This document shows, in pieces, positions 1-8,106 of a stretch of 32,665 bases of DNA (within the stretch, counting starts at the first letter, position 1; the number at the start of each line of letters is the position of its first letter). The notes under the pieces are model-generated. The model was not told where the DNA came from. It was given only the letters and a program-made list of their open reading frames with translations, and did no database searches. The position numbers and the translations under genes are program-made. The stretch is from assembly GCA_020048955.1 (NCBI GenBank), contig JAIFLT010000123.1, positions 1 through 32,665 of the forward strand, given 5' to 3'. The DNA is from Flavobacterium sp. GTDB lineage: Bacteria; Bacteroidota; Bacteroidia; Flavobacteriales; Flavobacteriaceae.

Positions 1-2679
1 AATGAAATTTTGGCAAACAACACCGATGTTTTAATAAGAGTAAAAGCGTATGAAATTCAAATTAATGCCTATAAAGCTGAAAATCAGTTGAAAAAAGCAT
101 TAGAAACTGGTTTAGAAATTCTTGGCGAATTAGGAGAAAAATTTCCTTCCAAAGCCAGTATGCTCACTGTTTTTCCAGATTTAATTAAAACCGTTTTCCT
201 GCTTCGAAATAAAGACCTCGAAATCATTTTAAATTTACCCGAAGCAAAAGACCCTATAAAAATTGCATCTTTACGAATATTAGCCAATATTGCTCCTTCT
301 TCTTATTGGGGCAATCCTAAAATTTTTCCGCATATTATATTTAGAATGTGCCAAATATCACTCAAACATGGCGTTACAGCTCCAAGTGCTTTTGGCTTTG
401 CCACTTATGGCGTCATAATGATTGGTGTTTTAAATAAAATAAAAACGGGTTATCCTTATGGGAAAATAGGTTTAGAATTAATCAAACGTTTCAATGCAAA
501 AGAATGGGTGGCGCAGGTTTACACTCCTGTTTATGCCTTAATCAATATTTGGAACGAACACATCAAAAACACCTTAAAACCGTTGCTAGACTCCTATCAT
601 GTTGGTCTAGAAACAGGTGCGATTGAATTTGCTTGCATCAATGCTAATATTTATTGTATTCATGCTTATGCTATTGGGAAACCTTTAGATGTTTTAGAAC
701 CCGAAATGGCGGATTATAGCCAAATCATCAAACAATATAAGCAAGAAACTAACTTAATGTATAACGAAGTTTTCAGACAATCGGCTTTAAACTTTATGGG
801 AAAAGCAGCAGATAATCTTAAACTAAACGGAGCTGCTTTTAACGAAGACGAATTAATTGCAAACGGTATAGAACAAACCAACAGAACCATTTCGTTTCAA
901 ATATTTTTGCACCGAAGTATTTTAGGGAATTATTTTGGCAATGCTGATTTTGCTTTTACAAATGCTTTAAAATCTGAAGAATTATTAGATGCGGTATTGG
1001 CAAAAATTGAAGTTGCCATTCATGCTTTTCATTTTGGTTTGGCGGCTGCCAATGTATCGCATAAAAAATATCCAAAATCAGTTGCTATTCTATCAAAATG
1101 TATTGATAAAATGAATCAATGGTCAAAAAATGCTCCCGAAAATTTTGAACACAAATTGTATCTACTCCTTGCCGAACAAGCCAGAGTGCAAAACAAACAC
1201 AACAAAGCCCGAACCTATTATGACAAAAGCATCAACAAAGCCAATGAAAATGGCTATTTACAAGAAGAAGCATTAGCCAACGAACTCGCAGGAAAATATC
1301 ATATAGCCAACAATAATTTACTTTTGGGTAATTTCTATCTTCGAAACGCCTTTCAAGCTTATAGAAGTTGGGGAGCCAATGGCAAATTAGTTCAATTATC
1401 CAATCAATTTCCGGCAGAATTAAAAAGTTTAATGGACGATACTTATGCTACTAAAGAATTAGAAATCAATAACAAACAATTGTCGTTTTCGTCTTTAGAC
1501 TTAAAAAGTATATTTAAAGTTTCCACTACCTTGTCTAGCGAAGTAGTTTTTGAGAAAATGCTCAATCAATTGATGAAAATAGTGTCCGAAAACATTGGCG
1601 GCAATAGAGCTGCATTGATACTTCCAAAAGATAACGAACTCATAATTGCTGCCTATTGGGAAGTGGAACAAAACGAAATTGCCCTGCAAAATATTGCATT
1701 AGATAAAAGTCAAAATCTACCTAAAACATTAATAAGATATATTGAACGCACTCGCACCGAAGTGCTTTTAGATTGTGCTTGGCAAGATCAATTGCATGGC
1801 AAAGATGCCTACATTCAATCGCACAAAGCTAAATCGGTTTTTGGAATGCCATTAATCAATAAAAACGAATTAAAAGGTATTTTATACATAGAAAACAACT
1901 TGCTTGAAAATGCTTTTTATTCAGAAAACATCATGTTTTTAAATTTTCTATCCAGTCAAATTGCAGTTTCTATTGAAAATGCCATGTTGTATAACAATCT
2001 TGAAAAAAATGTAGCCGAAAGAACAGCCGATTTGGAAGACGAAAAAAAGAAGTCGGATAATTTATTACTCAATATTTTACCTGCTGAAATTGCTCTTGAA
2101 CTGAAAAAATTTGGCAAAGCAATACCAAGACGCTACGAGTCGGTTACTGTAATTTTTACCGACTTTGTAAATTTTACAAATAAATCGGAGAAAATGACTA
2201 CCGAAGCCCTTGTTCTTGAAGTAGATAGGTATTTTATAAAATTTGATGAAATCATTCAAAAATATCATATTGAAAAAATAAAAACCATTGGTGATGCCTA
2301 TTTGTGTGTAGCCGGATTGCCATTAATAGATGCCAATCATGCCCAAAATGCCGCCGCTGCTGCCATTGAAATGCGCAACTATGTGCAAGAAATTGCCGCT
2401 CAAAAAGGTTCAAATGATCCATCTGCTTTTGAAATTAGAATTGGCATGCACACGGGTCCTGTGGTTTCTGGAGTGGTGGGTCTCAAAAAGTTTGCTTTTG
2501 ATATTTGGGGCGACACCGTGAACACCGCTTCAAGAATGGAAGTCAATAGTTTGCCATCAAGAATTAATATTTCTAGTTCAACTTATGAATTCATAAAAGA
2601 CAAATATACCTGTGAATATCGTGGCTTAATTCCCGCCAAAAACAAAGGAGAAATTGAAATGTATTTTTTAGAACCCTAA
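1..2679 (+). CDS. GAF domain plus class III adenylate cyclase, C-terminal part of a large multidomain signalling protein (5' truncated by window edge)
   Basis: Frame is open to base 1 with no in-frame stop; the TTG at 10 is probably not the true start. The C-terminus has class III cyclase motifs (VIFTDFVNFT, EKIKTIGDAYLCVAGLP, IRIGMHTGPVVSGVVG, FDIWGDTVNTASRME). GAF-like region precedes it (SSEVVFEKMLNQLMKIVSENIGGNRAALIL...SSQIAVSIENAMLY). The N-terminal part resembles the linker after AAA ATPase in multi-sensor Ser/Thr kinase proteins. Confidence 0.9.
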   Translation, partial: NEILANNTDVLIRVKAYEIQINAYKAENQLKKALETGLEILGELGEKFPSKASMLTVFPDLIKTVFLLRNKDLEIILNLPEAKDPIKIASLRILANIAPSSYWGNPKIFPHIIFRMCQISLKHGVTAPSAFGFATYGVIMIGVLNKIKTGYPYGKIGLELIKRFNAKEWVAQVYTPVYALINIWNEHIKNTLKPLLDSYHVGLETGAIEFACINANIYCIHAYAIGKPLDVLEPEMADYSQIIKQYKQETNLMYNEVFRQSALNFMGKAADNLKLNGAAFNEDELIANGIEQTNRTISFQIFLHRSILGNYFGNADFAFTNALKSEELLDAVLAKIEVAIHAFHFGLAAANVSHKKYPKSVAILSKCIDKMNQWSKNAPENFEHKLYLLLAEQARVQNKHNKARTYYDKSINKANENGYLQEEALANELAGKYHIANNNLLLGNFYLRNAFQAYRSWGANGKLVQLSNQFPAELKSLMDDTYATKELEINNKQLSFSSLDLKSIFKVSTTLSSEVVFEKMLNQLMKIVSENIGGNRAALILPKDNELIIAAYWEVEQNEIALQNIALDKSQNLPKTLIRYIERTRTEVLLDCAWQDQLHGKDAYIQSHKAKSVFGMPLINKNELKGILYIENNLLENAFYSENIMFLNFLSSQIAVSIENAMLYNNLEKNVAERTADLEDEKKKSDNLLLNILPAEIALELKKFGKAIPRRYESVTVIFTDFVNFTNKSEKMTTEALVLEVDRYFIKFDEIIQKYHIEKIKTIGDAYLCVAGLPLIDANHAQNAAAAAIEMRNYVQEIAAQKGSNDPSAFEIRIGMHTGPVVSGVVGLKKFAFDIWGDTVNTASRMEVNSLPSRINISSSTYEFIKDKYTCEYRGLIPAKNKGEIEMYFLEP

Positions 2680-2691
2680 AATTATCAAATT

Positions 2692-4902
2692 ATGAGCAAT
2701 AAAACTTTCGATTTTGAAGAAATGTTTCGCATACAAGAAGCTTGCCAACAAAAGTTGTCGGGTACTACTACCAAAACAACAAGGCACAAACTTAAAAGTG
2801 TGCATCATTTGAACGACAATGGTAGTAAACTTATTTCCAATCCTATTGCTTTGATAGGCGAATATCTGTACAGTTTGTATGATAAATTTTTACTTTTTTA
2901 TCAAACCAAAATGGCACAACTTTTTCCAAGAAATGAAATTATTTTTTTAAACCAAATCAATAGTAGCGTCATAGGGCGACTTACTTTTTCTGATAAAAAA
3001 GATTATCACACGCCCATTCATCATATCCATTTAGAATTGTGGGCAAAAACGCGATTGGGACATTGGGTAAAACTCAGCGAAACGGATACCGACACCGAAG
3101 GTCGTTTTGAATTGGCTTTTGATATGTCTGTCATTCATCGAAACAGAATTGCCAAAAACATTCGTTTAGAAATTTATCATACCAATACACATAAGTTTAA
3201 TGAACATACTATTGAAAATACAGCAGCTTTTAGAGCAGAACGCATCAATACTTTGTTTAAAACCATTAAAATTAAAAAAGCTGATTTGGTAGGTTTGAGT
3301 TACAATATGGGAACCATACCTTTGTTTTATTGGGAATATAGACAAGATACCCCATTGCCACGAGTGGTGATTAAAGACCACGACAAAGACGCACCACAAA
3401 AATATCCACAAGCAAGAATAGATGCCATTGTAAAACAATTTATCCCTGTAGAACTTACCACTCAAAAACATCTTTTAAAAATAAAAGAAGGTAAATCCTT
3501 AACCATTGAAGAAATTCAAGCTGATTATCCCGAAAACTTAACCGTTGCTATGGAAAAAATGAAACCTGGCATCACACGCAGTGATGAATGGTTTGCAGAA
3601 AGAATGGTGAATGGAATGTATGCCAGCACTTTAGACAAAGATCCAGAAAATCCAAATGGCTATTGGTTGTACTATCATTGGAGTTCGTATGACCATACTT
3701 CTCAATATGCTTTTAATGATATTTCAATGAAGTTTAGCATCAACAATGAGGGTTATTTTATGCCCGAAAGCATCACGTTAAAAGGTCCTACAAAACCAAA
3801 CGATACTGCCCAATCCAAAATAACGCTTACGCCCAATGACGGACAGCAATGGGAGGCTGCCAAAAGAGTAGCCCGAGTGAGTGGTGGTATTTTGACCGAA
3901 GTTGACAAACATTTTACAGAAACACATCTCAATACAGAGCAATATGCCATTGCAGCTTATAGAAACATCAGACGCAATCCGGTGGGTTCTGTTTTATTTC
4001 CACATTTAAGAAGTGTGGTGCTCATTAATCATACTGCAGATCAAATATTAATTAAAGAAGATGGTTACATCAATAGAGCCACGGCACTAACCGCTAAAGG
4101 CATCAACAAAAGGGTTTATGATGTTTTAGGTACTTTAGATTGGAAAAATTGGCAACCTATGAAACCCCTTTCTTCAAAACATCGGTATGCCCATACAGCC
4201 AACTTGTTTTATACCGTTTTAACAGAATATATAGACGAATTTTTTGTCCTTCACGAAGATGAAATTACAGCTGAATGGCATGAAATTTTTGCGTTTTCTA
4301 GAGATTTAGTGGAACATTCGGTAGAACCATTTTTGTGCAAACACCTGCAAAAAGAAACAAATGCCAATCCTAAAACAGGAAAAACCACCAATCCTCCAAA
4401 TTGGTACACCACCGAAAACAGAATGGATTTGAACCTACAAAGACCCATTGTTTCTGATACCTACAAGGCGGTTTCACACATTACCACTTTAGCTACTTTA
4501 GACAAAAACAATCTGGAAGAATATTCGCAACAACTAAACAATTTAAAAAAAGCATGTGCTTATATCATTTTTAATGCCTCTTTTGGACATTATTGGGCAA
4601 ATTCTAAACAATATGACGACATTGGAGAAATTCGTTATTCCTCTTTAGGGATAAGACTTGGCTGTGAACCAAACGGCGTTTTGGGCGATGAAAAAGACGA
4701 TAGCATTGCACCAGATTTAACCATTGCAACCCAAATGATGTGGTGGAGTAATATGCTTTCCAAAACAGGTTATGGCTATATTATGAAAAACGAACAAGGC
4801 GACATCAACCCGCTGTTAATCCAAAAATTAAAAGCAAAAGAAGCGGAGTTTAACGCTTTGGGAGTTGATATCTATAACATTCAATCTGAAACTAATATCT
4901 GA
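2692..4902 (+). CDS. Lipoxygenase-family protein (non-heme iron dioxygenase fold)
   Basis: HFTETH (H407/H412) matches the H-x4-H iron-ligand motif; HYWAN (H633/N637) matches H-x3-N; the last residue is Ile736 as in canonical lipoxygenases; SDEWFAERMVNG and NPVGSVLFPHLRSVVLIN resemble lipoxygenase conserved segments. Confidence 0.85.
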   Translation: MSNKTFDFEEMFRIQEACQQKLSGTTTKTTRHKLKSVHHLNDNGSKLISNPIALIGEYLYSLYDKFLLFYQTKMAQLFPRNEIIFLNQINSSVIGRLTFSDKKDYHTPIHHIHLELWAKTRLGHWVKLSETDTDTEGRFELAFDMSVIHRNRIAKNIRLEIYHTNTHKFNEHTIENTAAFRAERINTLFKTIKIKKADLVGLSYNMGTIPLFYWEYRQDTPLPRVVIKDHDKDAPQKYPQARIDAIVKQFIPVELTTQKHLLKIKEGKSLTIEEIQADYPENLTVAMEKMKPGITRSDEWFAERMVNGMYASTLDKDPENPNGYWLYYHWSSYDHTSQYAFNDISMKFSINNEGYFMPESITLKGPTKPNDTAQSKITLTPNDGQQWEAAKRVARVSGGILTEVDKHFTETHLNTEQYAIAAYRNIRRNPVGSVLFPHLRSVVLINHTADQILIKEDGYINRATALTAKGINKRVYDVLGTLDWKNWQPMKPLSSKHRYAHTANLFYTVLTEYIDEFFVLHEDEITAEWHEIFAFSRDLVEHSVEPFLCKHLQKETNANPKTGKTTNPPNWYTTENRMDLNLQRPIVSDTYKAVSHITTLATLDKNNLEEYSQQLNNLKKACAYIIFNASFGHYWANSKQYDDIGEIRYSSLGIRLGCEPNGVLGDEKDDSIAPDLTIATQMMWWSNMLSKTGYGYIMKNEQGDINPLLIQKLKAKEAEFNALGVDIYNIQSETNI

Positions 4903-5996
4903 TGAAAACAATTATTCAAAAACCAAAAAGATCTAGTGTGGGTCGGTTCATTGATCAACTAGAATTGAAAGTAGTGTCGCACCTATTTGGCTTTGCCATT
5001 GCCATAGGCATGGGTATAAAAGCCAGACAACGCATGTCGCACAACAATGGTATTGCTGCCAAAGGAACTTTTACCTTTGATTTAGATCCTGCTATTCCTC
5101 AACATCCCTTTTTAGTACAAGGAAAAGTTATGCCTTGCCAAGTTCGGCATGCTATGGCTACTTTTTATGATGATGCTATGGCAACCATCAAATCATTGAG
5201 TATCAAATTATCTGACCAACCTTTCAAAAGTCCGTTTGATATGAACCTCAACACCGGAAGTATTTCTCTTTTTTGGAATGTGGCAAGTTTTTTAAAATTG
5301 GCCAAATTGAGAAATCAAAAGTTTGGAATAGAATATATCGATTATTACAAACAATACCCTGTGGGCAAAGAAGCCGCTATTGATAACTTGAGAAGAAACC
5401 CTACTTCATTTTCTAATCTTACCTACCACGCTCAAACGCCTTTTAACTTTGTAGGAACTGATGGCGTGCAGCGTTATGCCAAATACAAAGCCATTCCTTT
5501 TGATTTAGAAACCGTAGAAACAGGCATTATATCTGAACAAAACCGATTGGAACCTGAAAATCAACGCATATTACCTGGCGAAACCAGAAACAGAAACTAC
5601 CTTAAAAACGAATTAAGAGAACGATTAAAAAAGCAAACCGTAAAATATTGGTTTCAAATACAAATAAGAGATGCACAACCTAATGAAAATGAAAGTATTT
5701 TCAATTCCAGTTTAGATTGGGACGCTACCGAATTTCCATGGCGAAATATAGGTGTTATTGAACTGAAAGAAATTATGGACTGGGACAGTTCCAATAGTAT
5801 AGGGTTTGGTGTAGGCAATATGCCCAAAGGTTTAAACTACATAAAAGCAACATCTATCTACGATTATAATTCCCTAAATTATATGCGAGATAAAACCGAA
5901 ATTGCCCGAAAAGCGAGATTATTTGCCTATAAAATTTTTGGAAAACCCATAGAAATCCCCGAAAATGATAATAGAAATTCTTCAACGATAGTGTAG
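4902..5996 (+). CDS. Catalase-related heme protein (coral allene oxide synthase / hydroperoxide-metabolising type)
   Basis: Distal His in RMSHNNGIAAKGTF (H47); VRHAMATFYDDAMATIKSLSIKL resembles the catalase VRFS...DD..RG.A.KF segment; distal Asn in LNTG (N117); proximal heme-ligand motif RLFAY (R339...Y343). Only about 364 aa, shorter than classical catalases. Starts at TGATG overlapping the lipoxygenase stop. Confidence 0.83.
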   Translation: MKTIIQKPKRSSVGRFIDQLELKVVSHLFGFAIAIGMGIKARQRMSHNNGIAAKGTFTFDLDPAIPQHPFLVQGKVMPCQVRHAMATFYDDAMATIKSLSIKLSDQPFKSPFDMNLNTGSISLFWNVASFLKLAKLRNQKFGIEYIDYYKQYPVGKEAAIDNLRRNPTSFSNLTYHAQTPFNFVGTDGVQRYAKYKAIPFDLETVETGIISEQNRLEPENQRILPGETRNRNYLKNELRERLKKQTVKYWFQIQIRDAQPNENESIFNSSLDWDATEFPWRNIGVIELKEIMDWDSSNSIGFGVGNMPKGLNYIKATSIYDYNSLNYMRDKTEIARKARLFAYKIFGKPIEIPENDNRNSSTIV

Positions 5997-6082
5997 AATG
6001 AGGTAAATGAGTAAATTTTTAAGATTGATAGAGTATAGGGAGAGTAGATCAGTTTTTTAGTTTTAAGTTTAACAATAGTAAT

Positions 6083-6175
6083 TTATTGAAAAAAAATAGC
6101 GTAGCAATTTCGATTGATATTTTCGTGCATGGTGTTTGTACTGTTTAAAAGGGCGTTTATTTTAGTATGTTTCAT
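6083..6175 (-). CDS. Candidate 30-aa small ORF (MKHTKINALLNSTNTMHENINRNCYAIFFQ), speculative
   Basis: Not in the supplied ORF track. ATG on the minus strand lies 17 nt downstream of a TATATTTG -7-like element with TTTG 21 nt further upstream. Confidence 0.25.
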   Translation of the reverse strand: MKHTKINALLNSTNTMHENINRNCYAIFFQ

Positions 6176-6192
6176 TTTAAAAATATTTATTG

Positions 6193-6225
6193 CAAATATA
6201 AGTAACTTTTTAAAAACTACTCAAA
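6193..6225 (-). promoter_or_regulatory. Putative Bacteroidota promoter (TTTG-N21-TATATTTG) on the minus strand
   Basis: Plus-strand CAAATATA 6193-6200 and CAAA 6222-6225 read on the minus strand as TTTG...TATATTTG. Confidence 0.4.
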
Positions 6226-6416
6226 AGCTATTTGTTATTGTGGTAAAATTATGAAAAAATGGGGGTATTAAAAAAAGCAACTCAATAATAAATATGAACT
6301 ATATGTTGTTTTTGCTTGCAATACTATATATGTTAAGTGTTGTGTGCAGCGCATTTTATGGAACTATTGTATTTTATTTATAATAATATTTAGTGTGGCT
6401 TAATCAAAACTAGACC

Positions 6417-6447
6417 TTTGTTTTAAACCAAATTAATCTTACATTTG
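6417..6447 (+). promoter_or_regulatory. Putative Bacteroidota promoter (TTTG-N19-TACATTTG) for the MocR gene
   Basis: TTTG at 6417-6420 and TACATTTG at 6440-6447, spacing 19 nt, upstream of the ATG at 6514. Confidence 0.6.
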
Positions 6448-6513
6448 ACAATTAAGAACTGATTCTTGTAACTTAATCTACACCGAGCTTGTGCTTTTAT
6501 TAAAACTTAATTT

Positions 6514-8013
6514 ATGGAAACAAAAGCATCTTTTATATTGGACAAAATAGTTGAAAAATATAGTGTTGCATCTAAAAAGTCAAGAAAAAGCAAGTATTTA
6601 ATTCTTTATCAATCTATAAAAAATTGTATTCAAACAAAAATTCTTATTCATCAAACTAATTTGCCTTCTACTAGAAAGCTAGCAATTTCGCTACATTTGT
6701 CTAGAACAACGATTTTAAAAGCTTTTGAACTATTAGTATTAGAAAAATTAATAATTCCAAAAAAGGGTTCGGGTTATTTAGTTAATTTTTACAAAGAAAA
6801 GAATCAAGGAGTTATTGCTTTTAAAGATGCTATTTATCCAGAAATATCTGAAAAAGGGATGTCTTTTTTAAAAAATGAAATTGTACAAAGTGCTAATTTG
6901 AATAAGAGTTTTACGTTTAGACCTGGTTTGCCTCCTTTAGATATTTTTCCTGTAAATCAATGGAAAAGCTTGTTAAATGTGTATTGGAAAAACATAAAAT
7001 CTTCTAGTTTGTCTAATGCTCCATCATCAGATTTGAATCCGTTAAAAATAAATATCTGCAATTATTTGAATGTGTGCAGAAACATAATTTGTGAACCCGA
7101 ACAGTTATTGATAGTTTCGGGCTCTCTACAATCTTTGTATTTAATTTCTAATGCTATCCTAAACAAAGGCGATGCTGTAGTTATAGAAAATCCAACTTTT
7201 CCTAATGTTATATCTATTTTTAATAGTATTGAGGCACATATAATTCCGCTACCCATTGATAATAACGGAATTGTACTAAAAAATTCTACCATAAATCAAG
7301 CTCAAAAACCAAAATTAATTCATGTAACTCCTTCTAATCATTATCCACACGGGGTTAAAATGAGCTTAAAAAGAAGAAAAGAGATAATAGAATGGGCTAC
7401 TAAAAATAGAGCTTTTATAATTGAAAATGATTATGAGAACGAAATGAGTTCGACAAAGCAATCATTGCCCAGTATTTATAGCTTAGACCAAGAAGACAGA
7501 ACTATTTATTTAGGTACTTTTAATAGAATTTTGCATCCCAATATTCGATTAGGGTATATTATTGTGCCAAAATATTTAATAAAAACCATTAAAGCAATTC
7601 AAGAACACTCGCACAAATTTGTCAATCCTTCAATACAACTTGTTATGAGTCAGTTTATTGAAAAAAATTATTTGTATTTACATCTTAAAAATATTCTAAA
7701 AGTGGCTCAAGAGAGAGAAATTTTATTTAGAAAATTATTTAATGAAAATACCACACATCTAAAAATTGAAGATAAACCTTTTTGTAGTTTGCATTTAGTT
7801 GCAAAATTTACCAGTCCAGTTTTTGTTGAACAAGAGTATAAACTACTAGAATTGTTTAAAGAATCTAACATTGTTGCTGATTCATTGAGTAATTGTTATA
7901 TAAATAAAGAAAAACAATTTGGTTTTATTTTTGGATATTCTTGTGTAAGAACTTCTTTAATGCAACAAAAAGTAATTCAAATGACAAAAATTATAAATTT
8001 ATACATGAAATAA
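6514..8013 (+). CDS. MocR/GabR-family regulator: GntR-type winged HTH plus aminotransferase class I-like domain
   Basis: N-terminal GntR-like HTH (LPSTRKLAISLHLSRTTILKAFELLVLEKLIIPKKGSGYLV). Aminotransferase-like domain with HVTPSNHYPHGVKMS, ENDYENEM and LGTFNRILHPNIRLGY. Confidence 0.9.
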   Translation: METKASFILDKIVEKYSVASKKSRKSKYLILYQSIKNCIQTKILIHQTNLPSTRKLAISLHLSRTTILKAFELLVLEKLIIPKKGSGYLVNFYKEKNQGVIAFKDAIYPEISEKGMSFLKNEIVQSANLNKSFTFRPGLPPLDIFPVNQWKSLLNVYWKNIKSSSLSNAPSSDLNPLKINICNYLNVCRNIICEPEQLLIVSGSLQSLYLISNAILNKGDAVVIENPTFPNVISIFNSIEAHIIPLPIDNNGIVLKNSTINQAQKPKLIHVTPSNHYPHGVKMSLKRRKEIIEWATKNRAFIIENDYENEMSSTKQSLPSIYSLDQEDRTIYLGTFNRILHPNIRLGYIIVPKYLIKTIKAIQEHSHKFVNPSIQLVMSQFIEKNYLYLHLKNILKVAQEREILFRKLFNENTTHLKIEDKPFCSLHLVAKFTSPVFVEQEYKLLELFKESNIVADSLSNCYINKEKQFGFIFGYSCVRTSLMQQKVIQMTKIINLYMK

Positions 8014-8014
8014 A

Positions 8015-8047
8015 AAATTGGTATGTTATTTTTTTATAAATTGGTAT
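8015..8047. repeat. Direct repeat AAATTGGTAT x2 (8015-8024 and 8038-8047), candidate MocR operator
   Basis: Two identical 10-mers with a 23-bp start-to-start period between the MocR gene and the downstream operon. Confidence 0.5.
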
Positions 8048-8069
8048 TATTTTGAATTGATTTATTTTA

Positions 8070-8077
8070 TAATTTTG
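8070..8077 (+). promoter_or_regulatory. Putative -7 element (TAATTTTG) of the downstream operon
   Basis: TAnnTTTG match 30 nt upstream of the ATG at 8107 and just downstream of the direct repeats. Confidence 0.4.
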
Positions 8078-8106
8078 AAAATTATAATTACTTAATTTTA
8101 CACTTT

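Noticed and set aside
10-12. TTG start at 10 for the cyclase ORF
   Set aside because: Frame is open to the window edge and the domain begins upstream, so the gene is truncated rather than starting here.
84-287. Minus-strand ORFs inside long plus-strand genes (e.g. 84-287, 3166-3471, 11559-12029, 25275-25652)
   Set aside because: Fully nested antisense to well-supported coding genes, no family motifs, composition typical of shadow ORFs.
2330-2521. Alternate-frame plus-strand ORFs 2330-2521, 8282-8479, 26306-26500
   Set aside because: Overlap conserved domains in the main frame (cyclase, T9SS protein, FtsH) and carry no recognisable protein features.
1-5996. Anti-phage defence interpretation (cyclase plus effector operon, CBASS-like)
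   Set aside because: The cyclase is class III with GAF rather than CD-NTase, and the partners are lipid-oxidation enzymes rather than nucleases, TM effectors or Cap accessory proteins.
6230-6410. Possible integron attC-like or mobile element remnant in the intergenic region (GTTGTGTGCAGCGC)
   Set aside because: No paired core sites, no inverted arms and no integrase or transposase nearby.
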